Shown here: positions 1 to 8,949 of the stretch, piece by piece | Layout of the letters: each line of letters begins with the position of its first letter | How positions within the stretch are numbered: the stretch's first letter is position 1 | DNA from: Pseudomonas mosselii | GTDB lineage: Bacteria; Pseudomonadota; Gammaproteobacteria; Pseudomonadales; Pseudomonadaceae | DNA: 64,000 nt | Direction: 5' to 3' | Assembly: GCF_005796105.1 (NCBI RefSeq) | Contig: NZ_VAUO01000001.1 | Span: forward strand, 62,001-126,000 | The notes under the pieces: generated by a model | Databases searched by the model: none | Told to the model about the DNA's origin: nothing | The model's input: the letters and a program-made list of their open reading frames with translations, nothing else | Made by a program: the position numbers and the translations under genes

Positions 1-642
1 GATTTTGCCCAGCAATGCCTTGGCGCCTTCAGTCACTTCGTCCCTGACGCCCTTGCTGCTGTTTACCGTATCAACGCGCAACGTGAAGCCCATGATTTCC
101 AACTGCGTGGCATGCAGCCACGCATGCATGAGCGATACCTTGAGCATTACCGCGACCTCGATCCGCTGAGTCCCCTTGCGTGCGAAGCTGCAGGGTGCAC
201 GGTGATGACTCTCCACCAAGGGCTGCACCGCCGGCCTTCGACGGACAACGCGATTTACCTGGGATTTTTGCAGCGGCACGCAGTCGTCGATGTCGTTGAG
301 GTGATTGCAATGGATGGCGCCTGCCCTGTAGCAGGGATCTCGCTGTTTCGCATGGCAGGAACATGCGCCTTCAGCCCGCAGGAGCAGGCCAACTTGCGGT
401 CCTTGCAGGGGTTGATGCAATTGGCCGCGCGCAGTCTTGCCCCGGACAACGCGCTGTTCGACAGCCTTACCGCCCGAGAACAGCAGATCGCTTTGTTGCT
501 GCGTGACGGCGCGAGCAACAAGGTGCTGGCGCGTGCGCTGGGTATCGGGCTTGCGACAGTCAAGACGCATCTGATCAACCTTTTCCGAAAGTTGCAGGTG
601 GCCAGCCGCACGGAACTCGTCGCCCGGCTCTTCGTGAGGTGA
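1..642 (+). CDS. LuxR-family transcriptional regulator, 5' end outside window
   Basis: The reading frame is open from the first base of the window, so the N-terminal part lies upstream; 213 codons are visible. The last ~60 residues form a LuxR/GerE helix-turn-helix: LTAREQQIALLL, then a GASNKVLARALGIG turn, then the recognition helix ATVKTHLINLFRKL. The part before it would be a sensor domain that I cannot assign to a ligand; it lacks obvious autoinducer-binding signatures in the visible part. It is followed in the same direction, 134 bp later, by a MoaF-family gene that it may control (inference from position). Family call is firm; target and signal are unknown. Confidence 0.85.
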   Translation, partial: DFAQQCLGAFSHFVPDALAAVYRINAQREAHDFQLRGMQPRMHERYLEHYRDLDPLSPLACEAAGCTVMTLHQGLHRRPSTDNAIYLGFLQRHAVVDVVEVIAMDGACPVAGISLFRMAGTCAFSPQEQANLRSLQGLMQLAARSLAPDNALFDSLTAREQQIALLLRDGASNKVLARALGIGLATVKTHLINLFRKLQVASRTELVARLFVR

Positions 643-776
643 TCTGCGCGAGCGACGCCGCAATGTCGCGAGCCTACCTGCCCGGTTGAATCCTGGCACT
701 CAACCCTCTGGTTGATACCCGCGCGGCATCACGCCAGGCAGCATGGCGGCACTTCCATCACAGCAGGTAGGCCCCC

Positions 777-1595
777 ATGAACTCACACCACGACTGGATC
801 ACCGTTGGCGCGCTCGCTGACGGATTCGCGACGCAAGCGTTCATCTTGCCGAACCTGGCAGATCTGGCAGGCAAGCGTTTCAATCTGTGCTTCGAAAACG
901 GTTGGCAAATCGATCATCGTTTTGACGCGCAGTACGTCAGCTGGGCTCAAGCGGGTGATGACTGCACAGGTCGTGCAGCGTATCGGGCCACGTCGGTACG
1001 GCCCGGCATCTACCTGGTTGACTTCCTCAAGCATGAACGTGGCAACGACTACTCTGTGAGCCTGGTGCTCGATACGCTCACTCAGTCCTTCACCGCTGTC
1101 ATTGCGACCTTGCCTGACGCTGAGCAAGCCAGTGAAGGCCTGTATGCTCGCGCCCTGGCTGGCCAGCAACTGACCGGCGTTCAGGTTGAGTTCTACCACG
1201 GAAGCCTTGATCGACCTTGGGTAACCGGTGCATGCCCACATGCACCGACCTCAGCGTTGGTGGGCATCCGCAACCTGTACCGCTACAGCCCGACAGAGGT
1301 GTATGAGCATATCTACCTCAATGATGATTTCTACACCTGGCACTGCATCAAAGGGGTGGAGCAAGGCCTGTGCGACACTGATCGCTGCCATTACTACAAA
1401 ATCGCCGACGAACTGTATTTGTTCGTCTGGCGCGAGAAGATCGTACCCACGCTTGGCCTGGTGATGATCGACATGCAGCACCACCGTAGCGATGGCAAGA
1501 TTTTCGGCTACGCTGGCGACAGCTTCGATCAACTGTCGAATTTCCCGGTGGCGTCCTACTGTCGTGTGTTGGGTAAAACCGATTACGGCCTCTAG
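777..1595 (+). CDS. moaF: MoaF-family protein
   Basis: A 272-residue soluble protein without signal peptide or membrane segments. It resembles MoaF, a protein first named in the Klebsiella monoamine regulon (moa); the annotation 'molybdenum cofactor biosynthesis protein F' found in databases comes from a name clash and is not supported. The sequence is Trp/Tyr/His-rich in its C-terminal half (DDFYTWHCIKGVEQG, CHYYKI, YLFVWREKIVPTLG), as expected for a two-domain lipocalin-like beta barrel. The ATG follows an AGGTAGG-type ribosome site. It sits just behind a LuxR-type regulator. Enzymatic activity is unknown; ligand binding or isomerase function is only a guess. Confidence 0.7.
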   Translation: MNSHHDWITVGALADGFATQAFILPNLADLAGKRFNLCFENGWQIDHRFDAQYVSWAQAGDDCTGRAAYRATSVRPGIYLVDFLKHERGNDYSVSLVLDTLTQSFTAVIATLPDAEQASEGLYARALAGQQLTGVQVEFYHGSLDRPWVTGACPHAPTSALVGIRNLYRYSPTEVYEHIYLNDDFYTWHCIKGVEQGLCDTDRCHYYKIADELYLFVWREKIVPTLGLVMIDMQHHRSDGKIFGYAGDSFDQLSNFPVASYCRVLGKTDYGL

Positions 1596-1629
1596 AGGCC
1601 GAGCACGTCTCGGTAACCCGCGTTGTAAC

Positions 1630-1668
1630 GACGCGCCCGGCCATCGTGTTGGGCGCGTCGGCGCTTTT
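1630..1668 (+). terminator. Possible terminator after moaF
   Basis: Inverted repeat GACGCGCCC (1630-1638) / GGGCGCGTC (1651-1659) with a 12-nt loop, followed by GGCGCTTTTG. The T-run is short, so this is a weak intrinsic terminator candidate between moaF and chrA. Confidence 0.4.
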
Positions 1669-1743
1669 GAGGGGGCAGGTCGGTGGTGTACCTTTGCAAG
1701 CCGATTCGACCCGCTCAAGGTCGGACGGTCTTTGCTCGTGAGG

Positions 1744-3120
1744 ATGCCCAGCATGCTTGATAGCCCCAGCACTCTGAAGGCGCCGCCGCAGGCCGCGCCT
1801 GTGCAGCCGATTGCTGTGCTTGAGGCTTTGCGGTTCTGGCTCAAGTTAGGCTTCATCAGCTTTGGCGGGCCTGCCGGGCAGATCTCGATCATGCACCAGG
1901 AACTGGTCGAGCGCCGGCGCTGGATCAGCGAGAAGCGGTTTCTACACGCGCTGAACTACTGCATGTTGCTGCCCGGCCCTGAGGCTCAGCAGCTCGCCAC
2001 TTACATCGGCTGGCTCATGCACCGCACCTGGGGCGGCGTGATTGCCGGCGTATTGTTCGTGTTGCCTTCGCTGTTCATCTTGATCGGCTTGTCCTGGGGC
2101 TATATGGCCTTTGGCGAGGTTCCTGTAGTCGCCGGGATCTTCTATGGGATCAAGCCGGCGGTCACTGCCATCGTCGTCCACGCCGCCTACCGGATGGGCT
2201 CGCGTACCCTGAAAAATGGCTGGCTGTGGGCAATGGCTGCGGCGTCGTTCGTGGCCATTTTCGCCCTTGGCGTGCCGTTTCCGCTGATCGTGCTGGCGGC
2301 CGCCAGCATCGGCTACCTTGGCGGTCGCTGGGTCCCCGGCGCGTTTACCCTTGGCGCTGCGCAGGCGGGCGCCAAGCGTGGTTATGGGGCGGCGCTGATC
2401 GATGACGACACGCCCATCCCGGAGCACGCCCGTTTCGCTTGGCGGCGGTTGGTTCGCCTGCTGGTGGTCGGAGCGGGGCTATGGGCACTGCCCATGGGCT
2501 CGCTGACGTTGATGTTTGGTTGGGAGGGCAGCCTGACGCAGATGGGCTGGTTTTTCACCAAGGCGGCACTGATGACCTTCGGCGGCGCATACGCGGTGCT
2601 GCCGTATGTCTACCAAGGGGCGGTCGGGCATTATGGATGGCTGAGTCCAACCCAGATGATCGATGGCCTGGCGTTGGGCGAAACCACGCCAGGCCCGTTG
2701 ATCATGGTGGTTGCCTTCGTCGGCTTCGTTGGGGGTTATGCGCACCCGATGTTCGCTGCGCAGCACCCTTGGCTCGCGGGGGCAGTCGCGGCGAGCCTGA
2801 TCACCTGGTTCACCTTCCTGCCGTCTTTCATCTTCATCCTTGCCGGTGGGCCAGTGGTGGAGTCGAGCCACGACGCGCTGACCTTCACTGCCGCGCTGAC
2901 CGGGATTACCGCCGCAGTCGTCGGGGTGATCCTTAACCTGGCTCTGTTCTTTGGCTACCACGTGCTCTGGCCGCACGGTTTGGATGCCGCGTTCGACTGG
3001 CCTGCTGCGCTGATCGCAGGTGCCGCCATGCTTGCGTTGGTACGCTTCAGGCGCGGTGTGATTCAGGTGCTGCTGGCCTGCGCACTGGCAGGCCTGGCCG
3101 TCTACAGTGTGCGTGCGTGA
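1744..3120 (+). CDS. chrA: ChrA-type chromate efflux transporter
   Basis: Integral membrane transporter of the CHR family, exporting chromate in characterised members. I take the ATG at 1744 (MPSMLDSPS, 458 aa); the frame is open further upstream, but that extension overlaps moaF and looks non-coding. The long form has two homologous halves: the N-terminal one carries the family signature FGGPAGQISIMHQELVE followed by LLPGPEAQQLATYIG, and the second repeats it as TFGGAYAVLPYV and ALGETTPGPLIMVVAFVGF. About ten hydrophobic segments are visible. Not obviously in an operon with a chrB regulator. The family is clear; chromate as the real substrate is inferred. Confidence 0.9.
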   Translation: MPSMLDSPSTLKAPPQAAPVQPIAVLEALRFWLKLGFISFGGPAGQISIMHQELVERRRWISEKRFLHALNYCMLLPGPEAQQLATYIGWLMHRTWGGVIAGVLFVLPSLFILIGLSWGYMAFGEVPVVAGIFYGIKPAVTAIVVHAAYRMGSRTLKNGWLWAMAAASFVAIFALGVPFPLIVLAAASIGYLGGRWVPGAFTLGAAQAGAKRGYGAALIDDDTPIPEHARFAWRRLVRLLVVGAGLWALPMGSLTLMFGWEGSLTQMGWFFTKAALMTFGGAYAVLPYVYQGAVGHYGWLSPTQMIDGLALGETTPGPLIMVVAFVGFVGGYAHPMFAAQHPWLAGAVAASLITWFTFLPSFIFILAGGPVVESSHDALTFTAALTGITAAVVGVILNLALFFGYHVLWPHGLDAAFDWPAALIAGAAMLALVRFRRGVIQVLLACALAGLAVYSVRA

Positions 3121-3153
3121 GGCTGCAAGGCCTCGTTCCTAGGCGTTTGCACC

Positions 3154-4425
3154 TCAGCCGTTGCGGGCGCGCAGGGCCTGCGCCTGCCCCAGGCGGTACT
3201 GGTTATCGCCGCTACGCTTGGCTTCGTACATCGCCAGATCGGCGACGTGGATCAGTTGGTCGCGGGTCTGCGCGTGATCGGGGAACAGGGCGATGCCCAG
3301 GCTCACGGCGACCCGTTGCTGCGCGTCGCCCAGGCGTATCGGCGCCTCCAGTGCCCCGAGCAAGCGCTCGGCGATTACCCGTGCCTCGTCCTCGGGGAGG
3401 CGATCGGTAGGCAAGCCTTCGAGCAGCGTGACAAACTCATCGCCCCCCAGGCGCGCCACGCTGTCGGCGTTGCGCAGTGCACCATGCAGGCGGGTCGCGG
3501 TCATACGCAGGACCTGATCGCCGGCTGCGTGGCCGAGGCTGTCGTTGATGGCCTTGAAACCGTTCAGGTCGATGAAGGCCAGCGCAACACGGCTGTGATT
3601 GCGCTTGGCCAAGAGCAAGGCGCTCTCCAGGCGTTGTTCGAACACCAGGCGGTTGGGCAGGCCGGTCAGCGGGTCGTGATGTGCCAGTCGGTGCAACTGA
3701 TTGGCCCAGGCTTTTTCTTCGGTGATATCACGCACCACGCCCATCATTTTGATCGGCGTGCCGCGTTCGTCCTTGACTACGTTGCCGGTTTCGCGAAGCC
3801 AGTGCAGCGTGCCGTCCGGCCAGACTACCCGATACTCTTCATCGTGATTCTCACCGGTCTCGATACAGCGCAATTCACCGGCGCGCACGCGCACGCGATC
3901 ATCCGGGTGAACCGCATTGCAAAACAGTTCGTAGCTCGGTGTCACTTCGTTGGCCGAATAGCCAAACATGCCGTAGATGGCATCGGACCAGTACAAGCGG
4001 TTGGTGTCGATGTCCCAGTCCCAGGTCCCGATTCGGGCGAAATACTGGCTGCGCTGGAAACGTTCGGCGTCGACCAGCAGCGGGCGGATCAGCAGCCAAT
4101 GTCTGGCATGGGTGCTGCCTTGCTGGGTGATGTGCAGGGCGCGCGGCTGGCCGTCATCACCGCTGACTTGCACTGAGCCTGTGGGGGCAGCCATGTGCGG
4201 TAGACGCTCTTGCAGGCACTGGCCGCGCAATGGGGTACGGGTACAGCCAAGCAGTTCAGCCGCAGCCGGGTTGTGCCAGAGCACCCGGCCATCACCCGCC
4301 CGCTGCACGAGGCCCACGTCCAGCGTCGCCAGCAGGGTACGTTGTTGCTGGCGGTGACGATGCAGGATCCACAGCAGGATTAGGCTGGGTAGGCTGGCGA
4401 GCAGGACAACGAACAAGGCAGTCAT
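3154..4425 (-). CDS. PAS-GGDEF diguanylate cyclase, membrane anchored
   Basis: A 423-residue signalling protein that should make cyclic di-GMP from two GTP. One N-terminal membrane helix (about residues 4-22), a first weak PAS-like segment (VLWHNPAAAELLG), a PAS/PAC sensor domain (about 125-235: GTWDWDIDTNRLYWSD through MMGVVRDITEEK) and a C-terminal GGDEF domain starting LAHHDPLTGLPNRL. The active-site loop is intact (RLGGDEF) and an RxxD inhibitory site (RNAD) lies exactly five residues before it, so product feedback inhibition is predicted. No EAL domain. Monocistronic, convergent with chrA. Confidence 0.92.
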   Translation of the reverse strand: MTALFVVLLASLPSLILLWILHRHRQQQRTLLATLDVGLVQRAGDGRVLWHNPAAAELLGCTRTPLRGQCLQERLPHMAAPTGSVQVSGDDGQPRALHITQQGSTHARHWLLIRPLLVDAERFQRSQYFARIGTWDWDIDTNRLYWSDAIYGMFGYSANEVTPSYELFCNAVHPDDRVRVRAGELRCIETGENHDEEYRVVWPDGTLHWLRETGNVVKDERGTPIKMMGVVRDITEEKAWANQLHRLAHHDPLTGLPNRLVFEQRLESALLLAKRNHSRVALAFIDLNGFKAINDSLGHAAGDQVLRMTATRLHGALRNADSVARLGGDEFVTLLEGLPTDRLPEDEARVIAERLLGALEAPIRLGDAQQRVAVSLGIALFPDHAQTRDQLIHVADLAMYEAKRSGDNQYRLGQAQALRARNG

Positions 4426-4639
4426 CGGGCAGTGGCTGATCTAGGGCGGTAGGGAATGCTTGCATTATGCCAAGCTGATGATGGCGATTCGCCCACAAAC
4501 TGTGTGAGCGTTTTCAATTGCCGCTCGCCACGCCTGAGCCTAGCCCCGGCGCAATATCTCTGACGAATGTGCGACAAAATAGCACGGGCTGGAACTTTTA
4601 CAGAGTGCCTCTGATGCGGCTTAATACGCGCCTTACTTC

Positions 4640-5056
4640 ATGGGGCGGTCCATGCTGTCACGCGTTCGCACTCACCTCTGGCTGCTCGCCTGTTTCGCAG
4701 TGGTATTCAACCTGCTAGCGATGCCGCTCGACCGTTCCCTGCGCGCCCCGGCGGTTGAGCCGTCACTGATTCTTGGCAGCTTTTGCAGCCTGCATGGTGT
4801 GCAGAGCTTGCCCAAGTCGCTGTTGGCGCAACTGAAACTTGACCAGCCCGAACTGGCCGATCACGCCGACAGCAAGCTGCAAGCTGGCGATTGCTGCTGC
4901 GGCCACGCCGGCCAGGCACTGTTGGCCGGCGACTACTTCAAGCACTTGTTCCCGCGCTTCTGGCCCGCCGCGCTGCTGCTCGGCCATGCCCCGGCCTTGC
5001 CGCTACCCCGTGAGCAGTGGCCCAACCTCAATCCACGTGCTTCCCCCTTGGCTTGA
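4640..5056 (+). CDS. DUF2946-type small protein beside a TonB receptor
   Basis: A 138-residue protein with one N-terminal hydrophobic segment (HLWLLACFAVVFNLLAMP), followed by a Cys-containing region (FCSLHG, then GDCCCGHAG) and a Pro-rich tail. This pattern fits DUF2946 proteins, small membrane proteins often found in metal-related loci. The cluster of three cysteines next to a histidine could bind a metal (inference). It is 78 bp before the start of a TonB-dependent receptor in the same direction and is probably co-transcribed. An in-frame ATG at 4652 is an equally plausible start; neither has a strong ribosome site. Confidence 0.65.
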   Translation: MGRSMLSRVRTHLWLLACFAVVFNLLAMPLDRSLRAPAVEPSLILGSFCSLHGVQSLPKSLLAQLKLDQPELADHADSKLQAGDCCCGHAGQALLAGDYFKHLFPRFWPAALLLGHAPALPLPREQWPNLNPRASPLA

Positions 5057-5134
5057 TTTGTCGATCACTTCGCGGTCCCGCGCAGCGCGCGTGTGATGAC
5101 CGTGCCCGACTTTTCTTGCCAGGAAGCCTTCTCC

Positions 5135-7195
5135 ATGCCTGCGTTGCATAGCACCGCCCGTGCGGTATTGCCGCTGTTTGCCGTTACCTGTATTTCAACC
5201 CTGACCCCTCTGTCGATGGCTGTGGCCGAGACGTTGACCAGCCAAAACGCGACCTTGACCCTCGGAGCTGTCTCCGTGACCGGCACCCAGAGCGGCCCGC
5301 TGGCCACCAGCAGCGTGCTCAGTTCGGTGGACATCCTGGGGGGCGATATCCTCGAAAAGATGCCCGTTACCTACAGCTGGGAACTGTTCAGTCGTGCGCC
5401 AGGGGTGTTGTTGACCGAGTTCAACCAAGGCACCACCTCAGGCAAGTTGTCGTTTCGCGGTTTCAATGGCGAAGGTGAAGTGAATGCGGTGAAGCTGCTG
5501 ATCGATGGTATCCCCAGCAACACCAACGACGGCAACATGCCTTTCATCGATTCGGTGTTCCCCATGGACATCGACAGCATCGAAGTGGTGCGCGGTACGA
5601 GCGACCCGCGTTATGGCCTGAACAACATCGCCGGTAACGTCAACATCAATACCCGCACAGGTGGCAACTACAACAAGGCGCGACTGCGCTACGGCAGCTT
5701 CAACACCCGTGAAGTGCAACTGGCCAAAGGCATCGAGACCAGCAACTGGACACAGAACTACTTCTTCGGCCGCCAGCAGGTCGATGGTTATCGCGAGCAC
5801 GGCGACACCGAGCGCTACAGCTTTGGCGGCAAGTGGTTCTACACCCCTGACGATGGCAACTACCGTGTAGGGCTGATCGCGCGTCATTACGAGTCCGAAG
5901 CCCAGGAGGCCGGTTACCTGACCGAGGATGACGCCCGCCGCCATCCGCGCATGACCAATGACTACAACGCCACGGACAAAGGTACGCGGCGGATGAATCA
6001 GGTCAGCCTGCACTTCGACACCGACCTGGCCGAGACGCTGTCCTGGTCGGCCAAGACCTACCTCAACACCTATGACGACCGTCGCTGGACGCAGTACTGG
6101 CGCACCAGTTCACAGCAGGAGCGCGACACCTACGAGGATCAGTACGGCGCCATCACCTCGCTGACTTGGCGGCCCCAGGTGGACTGGCTGCACGCCTTCG
6201 CCCTGGAAGGTGGCAGCGATGTGCAGAAGCAGCAGAACCGCAGCGAACGCTACCGCACCTTGGAGCGTGTACGCACGGCGCAAACCCGCGATCAGGACTT
6301 CGACTTCAACACGCTCGGTGCCTACGTGCAGGCGCAGATCGAACCGTTCGAATCGCTGAAGATCGTGCCGGCCTATCGGGTGGACAAGATCAGTGGTGAC
6401 TTCACCAACAAGATGACCGGGCAGGACTACGACATCAACGACTATGGGCTGATCAAGCAGCCCAAACTCAGCATTGTCTATTCGCCGTGGACATTCGCCA
6501 GTGTGTACGCCAACTGGGGGCGCACCTTCCAGGTCGGGACAGGCGCTGCCGCCTACAAAGTGCCGCCGCGCAATGAGGACCTGGCCCCATCGATCAACGA
6601 AGGCTGGGAAACCGGCGTCAAGTTCACCCCGTCCAGCTGGGTCGATGGCCGCGTGGCTTACTGGCGTCAGGATGCGACTGGCGAAGTGAGCCGTCGCCTG
6701 AACGACCCGAGCGGCGAGTCGGACAACGTCGGCGAAACCCGTCGCTGGGGTTACGATTTGCAGGTCAACTTGCACCCGGACGAGCGTACCGAAGTGTGGA
6801 TGTCGTACTCTTGGCAGTACTCCAAGATCCTTGAGCCCAGCAGCGCGTTACCAGGCAGCAAGGGCAAGGAAATCGACCATGTGCCGCACCATCTGTGGAA
6901 CACCGGCATCAGTTATCAGGCGACGCCTGCGCTGCAACTGACCGCCTGGGCGAACGGGCAGACCAACTACTACCTGGAGCGGGAGAACACGCAAGGTACC
7001 TATGGCGGGTACGTGCTGATGAACCTCGGGGCCACCTACAGGCTCAGCGAAACCCTGAGCGTGGACCTGCAACTCAAGAACCTGACCAACCGCTACTACG
7101 AATACGTCTGGTATGACCCGGATGGCGCCGACGCCTCGCTGCATTCGCCGGGCGACGGGCGGGCGCTGTATGCGGGGCTGACCATCGACTTTTGA
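5135..7195 (+). CDS. TonB-dependent outer-membrane receptor
   Basis: A 686-residue beta-barrel receptor. I prefer the ATG at 5135 (MPALHSTARAV), 8 nt after AGGAAG, over the in-frame ATG at 5093. A signal peptide ends near SMAVAE. The plug domain runs through LIDGIPSNTNDGNMPFID and IEVVRGTSDPRYGLNNIAGNVN, and the barrel ends with the canonical aromatic terminus GLTIDF. There is no N-terminal STN signalling domain, so it is a plain transporter rather than a transducer. Substrate cannot be read from sequence; its DUF2946 neighbour with a Cys/His cluster hints at a metal or metallophore. Confidence 0.9.
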   Translation: MPALHSTARAVLPLFAVTCISTLTPLSMAVAETLTSQNATLTLGAVSVTGTQSGPLATSSVLSSVDILGGDILEKMPVTYSWELFSRAPGVLLTEFNQGTTSGKLSFRGFNGEGEVNAVKLLIDGIPSNTNDGNMPFIDSVFPMDIDSIEVVRGTSDPRYGLNNIAGNVNINTRTGGNYNKARLRYGSFNTREVQLAKGIETSNWTQNYFFGRQQVDGYREHGDTERYSFGGKWFYTPDDGNYRVGLIARHYESEAQEAGYLTEDDARRHPRMTNDYNATDKGTRRMNQVSLHFDTDLAETLSWSAKTYLNTYDDRRWTQYWRTSSQQERDTYEDQYGAITSLTWRPQVDWLHAFALEGGSDVQKQQNRSERYRTLERVRTAQTRDQDFDFNTLGAYVQAQIEPFESLKIVPAYRVDKISGDFTNKMTGQDYDINDYGLIKQPKLSIVYSPWTFASVYANWGRTFQVGTGAAAYKVPPRNEDLAPSINEGWETGVKFTPSSWVDGRVAYWRQDATGEVSRRLNDPSGESDNVGETRRWGYDLQVNLHPDERTEVWMSYSWQYSKILEPSSALPGSKGKEIDHVPHHLWNTGISYQATPALQLTAWANGQTNYYLERENTQGTYGGYVLMNLGATYRLSETLSVDLQLKNLTNRYYEYVWYDPDGADASLHSPGDGRALYAGLTIDF

Positions 7196-7311
7196 CGTGA
7201 GTGCATAGTTGATTGTCACGTAGGCGTGCATGGGGTGGATAAGGGCATGAGCAGTGCAGCAGCCCATATCTGCCTGTCGGCAAGGCTGACACGCGCATAC
7301 CGATCCACTCC

Positions 7312-7344
7312 AAAAAACACCGCCACCCATCACGGGCGGCGGTG
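7312..7344 (-). terminator. Intrinsic terminator, minus strand
   Basis: CACCGCC / GGCGGTG stem (7318-7324 and 7338-7344) extended by a CCC/GGG inner stem; read on the minus strand it is followed by six Ts (the A-run at 7312-7317). It would end transcription coming from the minus-strand ORF at 7444-7713, which supports that ORF being expressed. Confidence 0.7.
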
Positions 7345-7443
7345 CATACGCGGTGCAGCCGGTCGATCCCATTGCGGGTTGATCAGCGTCAGTGGCCGAG
7401 GTTTGTCACGGGCTCGCCAGTACCTTCGGCCGGCTGCGTCATA

Positions 7444-7713
7444 TCACTGCAAGCTGGGCGGCTTGAGCGTTGCCGGCAGGCTGGACAGGGCCTGTTCGAT
7501 ATGCGCGATCAGGGCGGCGAGATGCTCGGCTTGCACCTGTTGGTGGGTCTCAAGGGCTGCCAGCTCGCGGCGAAGGTTCAATAAGTGCCTCTGCAAAGCG
7601 AGGGCAGCGGTATGCAACGGTTCCATGTCGGTCTCTGCGTCTAGGCATCCATGCCGTTGTAGGAAAACCAGCAAGTTATCAGCACAGTCTTGTGCAAAAT
7701 ACTGATTATTCAT
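7444..7713 (-). CDS. Small hypothetical protein, coiled-coil-like
   Basis: An 89-residue protein, mainly helical (LHTAALALQRHLLNLRRELAALETHQQVQAEHLAALIAH is rich in Leu, Ala and charged residues in heptad-like spacing). No signal peptide or recognised domain. The ribosome site before the ATG is poor. The support is the coding-like composition and the good minus-strand terminator about 100 bp downstream of its stop. Function unknown; it may be a small regulatory or structural protein. Confidence 0.5.
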   Translation of the reverse strand: MNNQYFAQDCADNLLVFLQRHGCLDAETDMEPLHTAALALQRHLLNLRRELAALETHQQVQAEHLAALIAHIEQALSSLPATLKPPSLQ

Positions 7714-8281
7714 ACATGATCGCTGTAGATCGGATGTTGCCTACTGGCTAGTAGGAATAGTCCTGCACAAAAATCAGGCGAGCCTGAGAGCTCGCTATGC
7801 GCCTACCTAACCCGTGGGCCTTATGAATTAAGGGGTGTAGCGATAAACAGGGTGTTTTCAACAATACCGGGCGAGTATCCGGTTAAGGTTCACTTAGAAA
7901 TGAAATGTTGCAAATGCTGCAGCTGCCATCCGGGTCCCCACAAATCGCCGCCCGTGGTGCATTGACGCACGGCGGTGAGTGGCTCACTGAAAGACTTTCC
8001 ATGCAGTGGTTACGGCGCCAAGAGGGAGTATTGGCCCGGGCGCCAGGATGAAGAGTCGACATAGGCTTACCAGGCACAAATGCGGCGCGTTGAGCGTCGC
8101 GGAGGTTCGCCACAAAGTCATCTGATATGGTTTTTTTCCTTTAACCTGAATCTGTAACCGTATCAGCTGTCGGCCCACAATCCATCCCAGGCCCAGCCTT
8201 GCGAAGCGGCGTGCTGGGCAGGCTGGCCATCATCATCAGCGGCCAGCACCGCCGTTCAGCCATCACACTGTAGAGGTTCCG
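7714..8281. other. Gene-poor intergenic stretch
   Basis: No ORF here has convincing coding character. The only structure I see is the inverted repeat at 8122-8166, listed separately. Short ORFs on the minus strand (for example 7883-8113) lack ribosome sites and have shadow-like composition. Confidence 0.5.
8122..8166. repeat. Inverted repeat with T-rich loop
   Basis: CTGATATGGTT (8122-8132) pairs with AACCGTATCAG (8156-8166) with one mismatch; the loop contains a run of seven Ts. It could be an operator or part of a small RNA. No function can be assigned. Confidence 0.4.
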
Positions 8282-8365
8282 ATGGGCAAGCTCGCGCTGT
8301 TTCTGGGTGGTTTCCTGTTTCTGACAATTCTGATCGGCCTGCTGGGGACTATCCCGCCAAGCTGA
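8282..8365 (+). CDS. Small hydrophobic single-span membrane peptide
   Basis: A 27-residue ORF starting MGKLALFLGGF and ending GTIPPS. Almost the whole length is one hydrophobic helix (LALFLGGFLFLTILIGLLG). A good ribosome site (GTAGAGG) lies 5-6 nt before the ATG, which with the clean hydrophobic pattern is the reason to call it. Such peptides often modulate membrane complexes or act as toxins, but nothing here tells which. It stands alone in a gene-poor interval. Confidence 0.5.
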   Translation: MGKLALFLGGFLFLTILIGLLGTIPPS

Positions 8366-8627
8366 ACCGTCTGTTCGCGATCGCTGTGAACAGGCCTATC
8401 GCAGGCGCAGGACAAACCGCTGGCAGGAGTGTGCCCATTGCCCAAGCGGCGCTGACCTCATAGGCGGTAGACACATTGTCCATCTCGCCCCTCCAGCGTT
8501 GTGGCTCAAGGCCATTACTGCTGGACAAGCGGTAGTTTCCAATCGTTCTCAAGGTTCAGGTGCTCGTGTAATCTCCGCGGCCGTTACAGGCCCGGAAACA
8601 CGGGTCGATCCACCTGCCTTGGAGTCG

Positions 8628-8828
8628 ATGAACACTATGGAACGCAATAAGGGCACTGCAGCGATGCTGGAGTGGCGCAGTCGTTTTCTCGGCGAAGGCA
8701 TCCTCCATGAAGATGACTACGACCAGGCGTTGCGCCGTGCCGAAGAGCTGGAACATGCTGGAGTCATCAGCACCAGCGAGTGGGTGGAATTGGTTCGACT
8801 GGCTAATGCGGCGTTGCTGCGCCTGTAA
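8628..8828 (+). CDS. Small hypothetical soluble protein
   Basis: A 66-residue acidic, helical protein (core WRSRFLGEGILHEDDYDQAL, RRAEELEHAGVISTSEWVEL, ending ANAALLRL). GGAG at 8621-8624 lies before the ATG at 8628; an alternative ATG at 8637 would shorten it by three residues. No signal peptide, membrane span or known domain is visible. The frame is open upstream to 8499, but that part looks non-coding. Coding character of the C-terminal 60 residues is good; function unknown. Confidence 0.65.
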   Translation: MNTMERNKGTAAMLEWRSRFLGEGILHEDDYDQALRRAEELEHAGVISTSEWVELVRLANAALLRL

Positions 8829-8949
8829 AAATTCCTTCGAGCTACGTTGAAACTGTCCACAAAAATCGTGGGTAGGTCTGTGGATAAAACGCTACAGGCC
8901 AAGTTTCACAGGGCTTCCGTTAGATTGAACAGAAATTGAGCAGCCCTGT

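Noticed and set aside
1492..1743. N-terminal extension of chrA
   Set aside because: It overlaps the moaF 3' end and does not resemble the CHR family; the ATG at 1744 is better.
7883..8113. 76-codon ORF on the minus strand
   Set aside because: No ribosome site, shadow-like composition and no supporting promoter or terminator.
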